A DNA stretch of 27,372 bases from Euprymna scolopes (taxonomy: Eukaryota; Mollusca; Cephalopoda; Sepiida; Sepiolidae): assembly GCA_024364805.1 (NCBI GenBank), contig CM044500.1, positions 99,077,782 through 99,105,153 on the forward strand, in the 5' to 3' direction. The translations under genes and the position numbers were made by a program. The notes beneath the pieces are model-generated. The model saw only the letters and a program-made list of their open reading frames with translations. It ran no database searches and had not been told where the DNA came from. Below are positions 9,865 to 19,384 of this stretch, piece after piece (position 1 is the stretch's first letter; each line of letters starts with the position of its first letter).

Positions 9865-10160
9865 AGAAAATTTTTGCTTGCAAAGAGGTCTCAAAGACTT
9901 AATAATCATAGTCTCTAGAATTTTTAATGAAAGGGCGAGTGCGATTTACTCAAGATCGTAAATATGTCAGTACTGAAATTCGTGGCACACGCATAATTAT
10001 TTATAAGGTGCTCGCAAATTGCAGAATCATACATATTATTCAGAACATCCGAGGGTGAAAAATTTTGCATAACAAATCTTTGATGGTACATGTTGTTACA
10101 AACGGAAATTCAATCTTTGCGATGTTCACCCAGCATAGTGTGCACTGCAACTACATTTAA
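9865..10160 (-). pseudogene. PLE GIY-YIG endonuclease domain (decayed)
   Basis: Downstream of the RT on the minus strand, the reading at about 10100-10159 contains 'CSCSAHYAG' followed by 'TSQRL' and 'QHVPSKI'. This matches the 'C.CgaqYVGRTSQRLe.RikQHVPsKI' core of PLE GIY-YIG domains. At about 9955-10025 comes 'ICEHLINNYACA' and a 'F.ILSKSHSPF' segment, equivalent to 'S.igeHLl.n..CA' and 'FsIL.kar'. At 9868-9894 is 'LRPLCKQKF', matching the terminal 'rPsLCrQKefvysL'. The motifs are in order but in more than one frame, so the domain is decayed. The GIY motif itself is altered to HYAG. Confidence 0.7.
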
Positions 10161-10177
10161 ATAAATAAATAATAGAA

Positions 10178-11922
10178 TTATGGTGTGTGGGGGAGGGGGG
10201 GAGAAGAACATCTTTGCAAATGGACGACAACATAGGCCTGGTTGAAAAAACAACACGTGGATTCAATGTAAAATAACAAATGCTTAGCAAATTGGTCACT
10301 GATATTACTTAGCCAAGATAGACATCTATTAACTATAATTTCTTTAGGTTTGTAAAAATTGGAAACTTTCTTATTGATAGTAGTTTCAACAATATCTAAG
10401 GGGTAACCATTGTTACAAAGGGTCTTAGTACTAAATTTAAGCTCGTTATTCAGATTAACTTTAGAACAAATCATCAAGCCCCTATGTGCTAAAGTCTTAA
10501 TTAAATTGTATTTTTGGTTTGTAGGACAAAAAGAGCCCCAATGCGTATAGAGACCAGTAAAGGTTGGTTTATGATAAACAGAAGTAAGAAAACACGAGGA
10601 TGTATTGGACAGGGGAAGAGTAGAATTCGTTTCTTTGTCTACCGTAAACTTAAGGGCTAGATGAACGTTATTGAGAGACACAAAAAAAGCATCCACATTC
10701 GTCTCGTCAAATAAGCAAAAAGTGTCATCAATATAACAAAAGTAAATGTTTGGTTTATGCAAACCAGATAATAGACCCTGTTCATGAAAACCTACAAAGA
10801 TATTAGCCAACGCTGGTCCCAATGGGGAACCCATGGCCACACCATTTTCTGTCTGTACATAATATCATTGAAACTGAATTCAACCGACATGGTGGCGAAT
10901 TTCATCAATTCTACAAAAACATTTTCTGGAATTAGGGGAGTTGGAAGTTTACTCCGATTTAAGGCGTCAGCACAAATATTAATAGTCTCTAACAATGGGA
11001 TGCAAGTAAAAAGACTATAACTATCAAAAGAACACATAAATTTGTCTGAATGAGTATAATTTTGTATAAATTTTGAATGAGTATAATTTTGCATAAATTT
11101 TGAATGAGTATAATTTTGCATAAATTTTGAATGAGTATAATTTTGCATAAATTTTGAATGAGTATAATTTGCATAAATTTTGAATGAGTATAATTTTGCA
11201 TAAATTTTGAATGAATATAATTTTGCATAAATTTTGAATGAATATAATTTTGCATAAATTTTGAATGAATATAATTTTGCATAAAGTTAGCAAAGCTAAA
11301 AGAGTATTTAATGAAAAGTAAACTATAACGTTCCAAAACGGGTTCTAAAATATTTGTCAACCATTTTGCTAACTTCTGTTGAGAGAACCCTATTATGGGT
11401 CTCAATGGTACCCCCCTTTTATGGGTCTTAGGCAAACCATACAAACGGGGGCAAATAGAACCGGTGGGTCCAATTAAATTAGAAATGAAAGTGGCAAGAA
11501 CACCACTTTTGACCCATTTGACAAGTCGTTTTTGGAACTTGATCTCGATAGAGATAGTAGAATCATGAGTATCTACCGAACCTAATTTAACAAATTTAGA
11601 GGTGTCCCCAAGGATAGTCAACATTTTACTGACATAATCCTGGTGATACATTATGACAACGCCAGAGTCTTTGTCGGGTTTTGTGATGACTAAAGATTTA
11701 TTATGGTGAAGTGCTTTGATTGTATGATAATGTTCACTTCGTGCCACCATAAGAATGTGCGACGTCATTTAGTTTCACCTTAATATCACTAATCATAGAG
11801 TCGCAAACAGGAGAAAGTCTTTCTAATTGAGCAAAAAAGACTTCAAATTCAGCACATATCTCTTCACGCTTTGAGGGTATGGGAGGAATGCAGAAGTCTA
11901 AGCCATGTGAAAGAATATTAAA
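10178..11922 (-). pseudogene. PLE reverse transcriptase
   Basis: Two long frames cover the RT. The upstream one (stop-bounded, ATG at 11768) has 'VITKPDKDSGVVIM' (about 11650-11700) and 'YGLPKTHKRGVPLRPII' (about 11385-11450), the conserved PLE finger motifs. After the 27-bp array comes 'SFDSYSLFT', the first catalytic aspartate region (about 11005-11035). The downstream frame (ATG at 10840) starts 'MAMGSPLGPALANIFVGF', then 'YFCYIDDTF' with the catalytic DD pair (about 10719-10740), 'VYHKPTFTGLYTHWGSF', and a thumb ending 'LSNISDQFAKHLL' (about 10270-10320). Catalytic aspartates are present. The gene is not intact: it lacks its 5' end, the frame changes around the array, and the second frame overlaps the first. 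Confidence 0.85.
11048..11289 (-). repeat. 27-bp tandem array inside the PLE RT, 9 copies
   Basis: Units start at 11048, 11075, 11102, 11129, 11156, 11182, 11209, 11236 and 11263 (plus-strand consensus gaatgagtataattttgcat plus aaatttt). Eight spacings are 27 bases except one of 26. On the minus strand each unit encodes nine residues, KFMQNY(T/I)HS, between 'SFSFANF' and 'DKFMCSFD'. The three units at 11209-11289 have an a for g change (isoleucine), and the other six encode threonine. The array therefore looks like a local in-frame expansion of a normal RT segment, with one later base loss. Confidence 0.95.
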
Positions 11923-11961
11923 TTTAATATTTTTTTTAATCGTATTTTCCTCGATTTAGCT
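11918..11961 (+). repeat. Partial PLE tail, inverted at the element's 5' end
   Basis: These 44 bases are identical to 8344-8387 and match the start of the PLE tail. They stop exactly at the end of the stem I 5' strand of the hammerhead-like motif (tttagct), before the core. On their left they merge with the PLE reading frame over an AT-rich stretch (aaatttaatatt) that could also be read as PLE coding sequence. Confidence 0.75.
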
Positions 11962-12276
11962 TTACGAACAAATAAGGAAACATTTCACTGTTACATAATG
12001 ATATACGTTTATTAAGAGACACGCATACACACGTAACTACAATTCAAACATAATAGATGAAAGTTAGAAGTCCAAATATGATAATTGATGAACGGGAATG
12101 ATGTTCATCTCGCCATTTTCAAAGTCACTGTCTTTTTCCCTCCACTGTCCACTTTTGGTGGTTCATCTCACGAGAAATCACAAGAAATTAAAGTTTAGAA
12201 CTGCGGACAAAGGGAGGCGACTTTGCCCAAAGAAGCAAAGAGTTACTCCCCTTTGCATTATAAATTTGTTCGATCC

Positions 12277-12280
<4 letters not shown>
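11962..12280. other. Unassigned DNA
   Basis: About 320 bases of moderate complexity between the PLE locus and a (TA)n tract. No gene or known repeat was recognised. Confidence 0.4.

Positions 12281-12340
<60 letters not shown>
12281..12340. repeat. (TA)n microsatellite
   Basis: About 60 bases of pure TA dinucleotide immediately left of the second 'ctagca' repeat copy. Confidence 0.95.
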
Positions 12341-12343
<3 letters not shown>

Positions 12344-12567
12344 TAGCAATTCAGCCCGGCTTTGATCGAGCCCTAAGTACTGTTCATAACTTTATGTGCC
12401 TATGTATATATAAAAAGTGTGAATATGTACAGTAATGGCTTTCTATATAAAACTATTAAACTTTGACCCCAATTTTGACCCGTTAACATTAATTGTTTTG
12501 GGCTCAAATTATATTAAAATAGTGAATCTATCTCCAAGTAACCTACATCTAAAATTTCAAGTGTTTA
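12341..12567 (+). repeat. (TA)n-linked 'CTAGCA' dispersed repeat, copy 2 (cut by gap)
   Basis: The segment begins 'tactagcaattcagcccggc' after (TA)n and continues 'ctgttcataactttatgtgc', 'tatatataaaaagtgtgaatatg' and 'ggctttctatataa', in the same order as at 8532-8650. It runs into the assembly gap, so its far end is unknown. Confidence 0.6.
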
Positions 12568-13428
12568 NNNNNNNNNNNNNNNNNNNNNNNNNNNNNNNNN
12601 NNNNNNNNNNNNNNNNNNNNNNNNNNNNNNNNNNNNNNNNNNNNNNNNNNNNNNNNNNNNNNNNNNNNNNNNNNNNNNNNNNNNNNNNNNNNNNNNNNNN
12701 NNNNNNNNNNNNNNNNNNNNNNNNNNNNNNNNNNNNNNNNNNNNNNNNNNNNNNNNNNNNNNNNNNNNNNNNNNNNNNNNNNNNNNNNNNNNNNNNNNNN
12801 NNNNNNNNNNNNNNNNNNNNNNNNNNNNNNNNNNNNNNNNNNNNNNNNNNNNNNNNNNNNNNNNNNNNNNNNNNNNNNNNNNNNNNNNNNNNNNNNNNNN
12901 NNNNNNNNNNNNNNNNNNNNNNNNNNNNNNNNNNNNNNNNNNNNNNNNNNNNNNNNNNNNNNNNNNNNNNNNNNNNNNNNNNNNNNNNNNNNNNNNNNNN
13001 NNNNNNNNNNNNNNNNNNNNNNNNNNNNNNNNNNNNNNNNNNNNNNNNNNNNNNNNNNNNNNNNNNNNNNNNNNNNNNNNNNNNNNNNNNNNNNNNNNNN
13101 NNNNNNNNNNNNNNNNNNNNNNNNNNNNNNNNNNNNNNNNNNNNNNNNNNNNNNNNNNNNNNNNNNNNNNNNNNNNNNNNNNNNNNNNNNNNNNNNNNNN
13201 NNNNNNNNNNNNNNNNNNNNNNNNNNNNNNNNNNNNNNNNNNNNNNNNNNNNNNNNNNNNNNNNNNNNNNNNNNNNNNNNNNNNNNNNNNNNNNNNNNNN
13301 NNNNNNNNNNNNNNNNNNNNNNNNNNNNNNNNNNNNNNNNNNNNNNNNNNNNNNNNNNNNNNNNNNNNNNNNNNNNNNNNNNNNNNNNNNNNNNNNNNNN
13401 NNNNNNNNNNNNNNNNNNNNNNNNNNNN
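12568..13428. other. Assembly gap (861 N)
   Basis: The bases are undetermined. The open frames that span it are artefacts. Confidence 1.
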
Positions 13429-14165
13429 AAGTACTTGCAGAATAGGCAGAAGGATGCAACATTTCGTCAGTAGGACAGAGGCAGAAGCCTAGATAACAGT
13501 TCAGGACCTATCAGGTTGGCGACTCTCTTTTGAATCCTGTCCAGGAGTGAGAGACAAGCAGCAGATGCACCAGTCCAAATGTGACAACAGTACTCCATAT
13601 ATGAGCGAATGGTGGCCTTATAGAGGTACAGGATACTTTCAGGCGTAAGTAGTTTTCTAGCACGGTAGAGAGAGCCCACCTTCTTTGCAGTAGCTTTGGC
13701 AGTGCTCTCAATGTATCTATTCCTGTTCATGTTCCCTGTAAACGTTGGGCCGAGGAGTTTAAAGGAAGTACTTTCTGGTAATGTGTTCTTAGCCATTGCT
13801 GTTGGTGGTAGAGAAGGTTTCTTGTAATTATTGAAGGAAACAAGCTTTAGTCTTGGCAACATTGAATGTGACCATCCATTTTTGTCCCCATTCCACTACA
13901 TATTGGAGGTCATCCTCTAGTGTTTCTGCCGTTTCCTTAGATATTTGTTCATTTGTTTTCCCTTCTGCCTGCTATAGAGTGTGGTGTCATCAGCAAATAT
14001 ACCCATCTCAGAAACAATTTTATCAGGGAGGTCATTTCTGAATATCAGGAATAATACAGATTCAAGGATAGACCCCTGAGGTACTTCTGCATTTATATCA
14101 TATTATTTAGATGTACGACCGTCGAGGACAACTTCTTACTTAAGAAATATTTAATTACATTGTCT
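13429..14165 (-). pseudogene. LINE reverse transcriptase (Jockey/CR1-like), partial
   Basis: The minus strand runs from the RT palm to the thumb of a non-LTR retrotransposon. In order are 'STVVHLN' (about 14115-14135), 'VPQGSIL' (about 14063-14083), 'GIFADDTTLYS' with the catalytic FADD box at 13986-13997, a 131-codon frame (13467-13862) with 'LLGPTFTGNMN', 'KKVGSLYRARKLLTPESILYLY', 'YMEYCCHIWTGA' and 'LLDRIQKRVANLIGPEL'. The YCCHIW...LLDRIQKR tail is typical of the Jockey/CR1/I group. The frame shifts between the FADD region and the 131-codon frame, and there are stops, so it is not functional. The 3' end disappears into the gap. The element is 5'-truncated near 14165, with no endonuclease seen. 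Confidence 0.8.
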
Positions 14166-16056
14166 GTCAATAGAAATAAACACATATTAATCTTAAGAAA
14201 ATATTTATCTTTTTTTCTGTCATGTCTGTGTACAGGTTAATTTCACTGAGTGGGGTAACTCTGCACCTCAGTACTATGATTGTCTTGGGTAAATAAATAA
14301 ATGAAAATAAAAATATGCATTGTTTCTATTTAGAATAAGTTTTTCAGAAAAAGAAGATGATGTCGCTCTTTCTCTGTAGTGCTATGAGTCCACATTGTTA
14401 GTAGTATATATTAATATTTTAGTTTGACATATAGATTTGTGCTCAGAAAGTGCACATGTATTTGCTATAATTTATGATCCAAATATTTGATAAAACTTAA
14501 ATATATCATTAATATTTATTAGATTGAGTTTCCAACATTGCCATCTTTGGCCTTGTTCATGTTTCTGTTGGTACAAGCTCAGTTGTACAGGCATAATGGT
14601 GATCTGAGAGATCTTAGCACAATATTGTGAGTTATGGTGGAGCGAGAGAGGAGGGAGGACGGAATTTGTAGTTCCATTAAATTCATTCTACAATTGTATG
14701 AAATAACAAAGCTGATCTCTATAAGCTTATACGACACATGTTCGTTTTTATTTACTCTTATTCTTAAAATCATTTTTTATTCCATTCTTTTTTGTATTCT
14801 TGATTATATGTTTTAAAGTTATGTTTTATGCAAAATTGCTTTTTTTATATGTTCTATTGAGAATATCAAATAAGTATAGGACTTTCTAGTTACTCAATGG
14901 CTGACTACAAGCTAAACTAACAAAAGCGTATACAACATGCTGAAGTGAGTGAGAAAGATATTGATCCATGCACTTCATTGTATTATGGCTACTGCATTAA
15001 CTTCTAAATGAGATTGCTAGCAATCCTACCTGGCTTTGTCTAGTAAAATAAATTCTCATCATCATAAATATTCACTAAAGCCAAACAGTATGTATTATTT
15101 AAACCTTGCTGAAGTCTACGTCTAGACCAGTGGAAAGTTAGACATTGCTTACATTTATCTAAAAAACAAAAAACTTCATTAAATGGAATGTTAATCATAT
15201 TATTTTTTAATTAAAAATAGTTATTGATTATTTTCTGTTAAGAAAAGAAAACTTCATTTTTTTTCAATGAAATGTAAATAAGAATATCAGCTGCAATAGA
15301 TTATATGGTACAACTAAGAGAATAGTTTCCCTAGGATGATAAATTAATTTCTCTGAACAGAACAGTTTTGTACCATTTATATGTTCCTTACGAAGATTAA
15401 AATCAAGATATAATGATACTAAACCATATGTCTAGAATCCTGATTCCAATTTTGATCAAAATCCATTGCATAATATTGATTCTAAAAATGTCTAAAATTT
15501 AAGCGGTCTTAAAAAGAAATAGAGATTCAGGGAATCTTGCTTAATTTCTAATGACAGTGGATCAAATGCAATTCTGTTATATTTTAATTTTCAAAAGATA
15601 TTCCAAAGAAACTGGAATTTGGGAATATTTATAAATTAATGCCTATAAAATTTCACAAAATGCTTCCACCTTTTTTTGTCTCCTTTGCATTAAATTAAAC
15701 TAAATATAGCTCACATTATTCACCCTTACATCTAACAGCTGTGTTCCAAAATTCATAATGGTCGGTTAATTAGTTTAGGAGTGAATCCTGCATATACAAA
15801 TCTATAAACATACTTAATATAGAAATTGATTAGGGATAACAATATTAAAATCAGCTAAATCTGAGAATAGATAACTGAGTTGGCTTGATCATATGACATA
15901 CGAGAGGATCGAATTAAATAACCATTTTCTCTGGTACCAGCCAATGTTACTGCCACCATATCCTTTTTTTTATTATTTACATATCTATCATAGGATCGTC
16001 TTAGTATGTTCCTCTATGTATCTGCTTGTGTTTATGAAGTGCTATTTTGTTTCAAC
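14166..16056. other. AT-rich unassigned DNA
   Basis: Nearly 1.9 kb without a supported gene, RNA or repeat family. Frames are short and of AT-driven composition. Confidence 0.5.
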
Positions 16057-16479
16057 CTTATTATTATTTACTCACTAGGAGCATTCACACAAGCCATCAT
16101 CAAAGATTATTCTCCGAAAACAACTTGTGGTGTTCCATGGAGTCTAAGTGAGAACAAGTCTCCCCAAATTTCCAGTAATCTCCACCTCTTTTAATAACCT
16201 TTACAAAAGAATTTGCTGTTTACCATTGGTCTTACTGGCAGCGATCATTGGTCTTCACTGGAATTTGGGTGGCAATAATCCTCCCCAAAATCCCAGTCCT
16301 CTTTGCACATCTTTAGCAGAGGTCTGACTAGTGCTCTCTCCTCGGTCTTCCCCTCCTCCTTGACCTTTATTATTTAGTGCGGTGCCTGTTTATGGAGAAA
16401 TTTTTTTTTTAAAGTGGGGACGGTTTTTCCATTTATACAATTTCTGTTTTCATGATTCCATGTGATGTTACTTTGTGTT
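16057..16479 (-). repeat. 3' UTR of the R2/R4-like LINE
   Basis: This non-coding segment follows the ORF stop and aligns along its length with 18223-18470. Shared landmarks on the plus strand are 'tattattt.ctcactag', 'gtg.cgttccatg.agtct', 'tctcccca.attt', 'tttgggtggcaataa', 'cctc.cca.a.tcccagt.ctc'. It ends in ATT repeats (16060-16070), as the other copy does at 18223-18233, so this is the family's 3' terminus. Confidence 0.7.
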
Positions 16480-17230
16480 TTACATCTGTAGCAGTTTCTG
16501 TATCCAGTTTGTGTGTAGTTTATGTGTGGTGTTAGTCTCCACATTCAAGGTTTTCCTTAATATTTCTGTAGTTTTCATTATTGAAATTCGTTGTATTTTC
16601 TTGGTTATCCCTCTGATTCCAATCTCTCCCATTCTTTTTATAAAGTTTTTTGGTATTGTTCCTAGTGCTCCTACTATTAGTGGTGTTATTTTTACTTTCT
16701 TCATTTTCCAGATCCCTTTCAGCTCTCTGGCCAGTTCCGTGTATTTGCTCCGCTTCTCATTCTCCTTGATTGTCACTCTGTGGTCAGCTGGCACGGCAAA
16801 ATCTACAATCTGGCAGGCATTTTCCTTCTCGTTAACTATTATGACATCTGGTCTTCTTGCTTGGATGGGTTTATCTATTTGTATATTTATGTCCCATAGG
16901 ATCTTGTGACTTTCATTTTCCGTTACTGCTGCAGGTTTGTGTTTGTACCATTTGTCTGGGTGTTCACAATTCATTTGTTTGCATAATTGCTAATGCACCA
17001 CCTTCCCCACTTGATCGTGTCTATTTTGATATTCTTTTTGGGCTAGTTTGATGCATTCACTTATTATGTGGTTTATTGTTTTGTCCTTTTGTCCACAGAG
17101 TCTGCATTTGCTGTTTTCTTGTGTCTTATCGATCCTTGCTTTAATGTGGTTGGGTCTAATTGCATTATCTTGTGCAGCTGTTATTAATGATTCAGTTTCC
17201 CTGTTAAGGTTTCCTTTTTGTAGCCATTTC
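16480..17230 (-). pseudogene. LINE C-terminal zinc knuckle and restriction-like endonuclease
   Basis: A 'WLQKGNLNRETESLI' segment (about 17160-17215) leads into the zinc knuckle 'CRLCGQKDKTINHIISEC' (17053-17106, C-x2-C-x8-H-x4-C) and 'RHD' (17013-17021). After an interrupting stop, the 164-codon frame 16480-16974 has 'WYKHKP', 'ILWDINIQIDK', 'RPDVIIV' (about 16838-16858), 'CQIVDFAVPADHRV', 'KE.EKRSKYTEL', 'TPLIVGALGTIPK' and ends 'TTEILRKTLNVET'. The PD, then VD 14 residues later and downstream K/E residues fit the PD-(D/E)XK nuclease fold of R2-type LINEs, which nicks the target site. The endonuclease frame itself is open; the link to the zinc knuckle is broken. Confidence 0.75.
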
Positions 17231-17464
17231 CAAGTGTTTTCATTTTTCTCTTCTTTTGTAGTCCTTATGAATCGTTCATTTTTCTTTCCTTGTCTTATTC
17301 CTCGTTTCTTCTTCTATCTTGTTTGTTTTTTCCATGTCTCTTGTTGCAGTAATTATTCTTTCGGTGTTCTGCAATATGTATTTTGCTAATTATTTTTTCA
17401 TGTTATTTACACAGTCTTCTATACAGACCAGTCCTCTTCCTCTGTCTTTCCTTTTTACATATAG

Positions 17465-18057
17465 TCAGTCAGTATCATCCTTTTGGTGTAGGGCATTGTG
17501 CATCGTCATTAGTTTCCTGGTCTTCTGGTCGAGATTCCTTAGTTCTTCTTTGGTCCAGTTTATTAGAGGTCTAGAGTATCGTATTAATGACACTGCCCAC
17601 GTGTTTACTCCTTTAATTAGGTTTTGACTATTTAGTTTGGTTTCGAGGAGTTTTCTTGTTTTTCTGAGGTATTCCTTTCTAATTTTCTCTTTCATTTCCA
17701 TTCCTTTGATGGCGTCTGCTTCCAGCACTCCCAGGTATTTGTAGCTACCTTGTTCACCTAGTACCCTCAATTCCATTTGATTGGGCTGTTGCTTCTAGTT
17801 TTCCCCTCCTCATGTTGAGTAGTGTGAACTTTTCCATGTCGAATTCCATTTGGATATCTTGGCTGAAGATTCTGGTTGTGTTTATTAATGTTTCTAGTTC
17901 TATCTTTGTTTTTACAAACAGTTTCAGATAAATTTGTTGTCTCAGTTGTGTAGTAAGTATTTTCCACATTGTAGATAAACAGGTTATAGGTCTGTAGTCC
18001 CCTTTTCTATGTCTTTTTGCACCAGTGTGGTTCTATCTTTGGTCATCCATTCTGGTA

Positions 18058-18058
<1 letters not shown>
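17465..18058 (-). pseudogene. LINE RT thumb and fragments; catalytic core deleted
   Basis: The frame 17465-17776 holds the RT thumb: 'GSYKYLGVLEADAIKGMEMK' (about 17705-17765, the YLG box), 'VSLIRYSRPLINWTKEEL' and 'LDQKTRKLMTMHNALH'. Upstream (17770-17930) is 'KLFVKTKIELETLINTTRIF' and 'DIQMEFDMEKF', which normally follow the catalytic (Y/F)xDD box. Directly before 'KLFVKT' the frame reads 'MWKILTTQLRQQIYL', which normally lies near the RT start. The palm, including the catalytic DD pair, is therefore missing at about 17928. The protein cannot have reverse transcriptase activity. Frames also differ between 'NSPIKWN' and the thumb. Confidence 0.7.
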
Positions 18059-18104
<46 letters not shown>

Positions 18105-18127
18105 GTAGTAGTAGTAGTAGTAGTAGT
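18059..18127. repeat. (ATT)n followed by (AGT)n microsatellite
   Basis: About 44 bases of ATT trinucleotide (18059-18102) pass directly into about 25 bases of AGT (18103-18127). The tract borders the 5' end of the R2/R4-like LINE. Confidence 0.95.
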
Positions 18128-18222
18128 ATAATGCTAATTTTGATTCTTTATGATACACCAAGCATCGCAGGGGTTTTTCATACTAAAGTTAGTTAAAAAT
18201 CTGCGCACTAATTTTAGATTGT

Positions 18223-18590
18223 TTATTATTATTTGCTCACTAGAAGTAATTATCAGTGATTGTTCACCCGCAATAATAAGTGGCGTTCCATGAAGTCTGA
18301 CTGATAATAAATCTCCCCATATTTATGCACTCTCCACGTCTTTTGGTACGTGTTATAAATCATTTTTCATTATTGAAACAACCATTTACAATTGATCTTC
18401 TCTGGGGTTTGGGTGGCAATAAGCCTCTCCATAGTTCCAGTACTCTCTGCACCCTTTAAATAAAAGTATGAATGATGCTGTCCCTCTTGAGCCTTTCCAT
18501 TCACCCTTCACGATTATTTTATGTGGTACCAGCCATCATTGGTGCCATCACGTGTGTTTGAATGTTTTTTTTTTGGGGGGGGGGCTGTTA
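18223..18590 (-). repeat. Second 3' UTR copy of the R2/R4-like LINE
   Basis: Homologous in order to 16057-16340 but clearly diverged (for example 'aagtggcgttccatgaagtctgac' versus 'cttgtggtgttccatggagtctaag'). It ends in ATT repeats at 18223-18233 on the minus-strand 3' side. It has no ORF and carries a T10G10 homopolymer pair at 18565-18584. It is a strongly 5'-truncated insertion bounded on the other side by (TAG)n. Confidence 0.6.
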
Positions 18591-18596
18591 TTTTAT

Positions 18597-18597
<1 letters not shown>

Positions 18598-18631
<34 letters not shown>
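18598..18631. repeat. (TAG)n microsatellite
   Basis: About eleven TAG units at the upstream edge of the truncated LINE 3' UTR copy. Confidence 0.95.
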
Positions 18632-18632
<1 letters not shown>

Positions 18633-19384
18633 ACATTTTGTACTAAATAAAATATGTAATAAAATTTAGTTTCTCATGTATGGATATAGTGTAGAAAAAA
18701 TTGTGAAAGAACCTAATAATAAATTTATAAAAGATACTTGTTAAATGTAATTTCCATAACTATAAATCGAGCCCTTTACAAAATAAATGTCTAACGGATA
18801 ATATAGTTTAGCAAGTAACAATTGTACAATCTGACACAATTGGGAGTACACCATCTAATTTTCAGAACCAATTAGCTAGCTATAAACTAGTCACAAATAT
18901 GAAAGTATATAACTGAAATACCATTAGAACTTTAAAAAAAAAAATCAGAATGGCTCTATTAAGATTTCATAAAAATTTCAAATTTTTGAACAACAGACAG
19001 GAATGCAGTATAAATTGTAAATGTGGAACAGTAATAATATCTGTGTTGTGGAGACGCCCACTAATTAGCATACGTGGGTGAAAAGATATAGATAAAGGTA
19101 TCAAGTCAGCAAGACCAGGGAGCTGTGTTCGAACGCCAGATAGGCAAGACGCATATGCCGGTTGCTCCATGAAAGACTTTAACACGCCCTCTGCCGGAAA
19201 ATCTTCCAACTGCAGTACAACTGCACCTTTGTAAATATGTATTATCTTTTCGTCTTGATATATTTGTTTTACCTTTACTTTCTGCGTTCGTGTTGTTATT
19301 GATACACACACAACAATCTGTAAATACAAAACAAGTTAATTTTGTAACCTTTAACTTAAATAAAGGAACTACGAACCCTATATT
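18632..19384. other. Unassigned DNA
   Basis: The left half is AT-rich. The segment 19040-19220 is of more balanced composition and is open on the minus strand (18967-19329, 120 codons), but no domain was recognised. It could be an unknown repeat. Confidence 0.4.

Larger units (their letters stand above)
9855..11925 (-). mobile_element. Penelope-like element (Penelope/Poseidon type), 5'-truncated, RT plus GIY-YIG
   Basis: The minus strand encodes the standard PLE order: N-terminal 'LSHGLDFCIPP' (about 11890-11922), RT and then a C-terminal GIY-YIG endonuclease, ending near 9860. The element starts inside the N-terminal region of the protein, where it meets an inverted piece of its own tail (11918-11961), so it is 5'-truncated. 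Its 3' tail lies at 9692-9812. The RT carries a 27-bp tandem expansion (11048-11289). The copy has several interruptions and cannot encode a full-length protein as it stands. PLEs lack capsid and envelope genes and reverse-transcribe at the target site, which commonly leaves truncated and inverted terminal copies like those seen here. Confidence 0.85.
16057..18058 (-). mobile_element. LINE with restriction-like endonuclease (R2/R4 type), internally deleted
   Basis: Minus-strand order: an RT start ('VPEWMTKDRTTLVQKD', about 18005-18056), RT thumb, CCHC zinc knuckle, RHD motif, PD-(D/E)XK-like domain, then about 420 bases of 3' UTR ending at 16057 in an (AAT)n-like tail. Zinc knuckle plus RHD plus PD...D after the RT defines LINEs with a restriction-like endonuclease. 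The 5' end at 18058 abuts (ATT)n, and the 3' end is also ATT-repetitive. That fits R4/Dong-like elements, some of which insert into TAA repeats, but the clade is my inference. Most of the RT palm is missing (see the sub-features). A second 3' UTR copy lies at 18223-18590. Confidence 0.75.

Noticed and set aside
10784-11020. 78-codon plus-strand frame
   Set aside because: It is antisense to the PLE reverse transcriptase.
11048-11289. Possible CRISPR-like array
   Set aside because: The units are directly contiguous with no spacers, and they continue the reading frame of a PLE reverse transcriptase in an animal genome.
12435-13462. Long open frames on both strands (336 and 301 codons)
   Set aside because: They consist almost entirely of undetermined bases in the 861-base gap.
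16475-16909. 144-codon plus-strand frame with many hydrophobic residues
   Set aside because: It is the antisense shadow of the LINE endonuclease frame, which has clear conserved motifs on the minus strand. The plus frames at 17048-17627 are likewise shadows.
19126-19136. tRNA B-box-like 'gttcgaacgcc', suggesting a tRNA-derived SINE
   Set aside because: No convincing A box lies at the proper distance upstream and no cloverleaf could be drawn; a single 11-base match is too weak.
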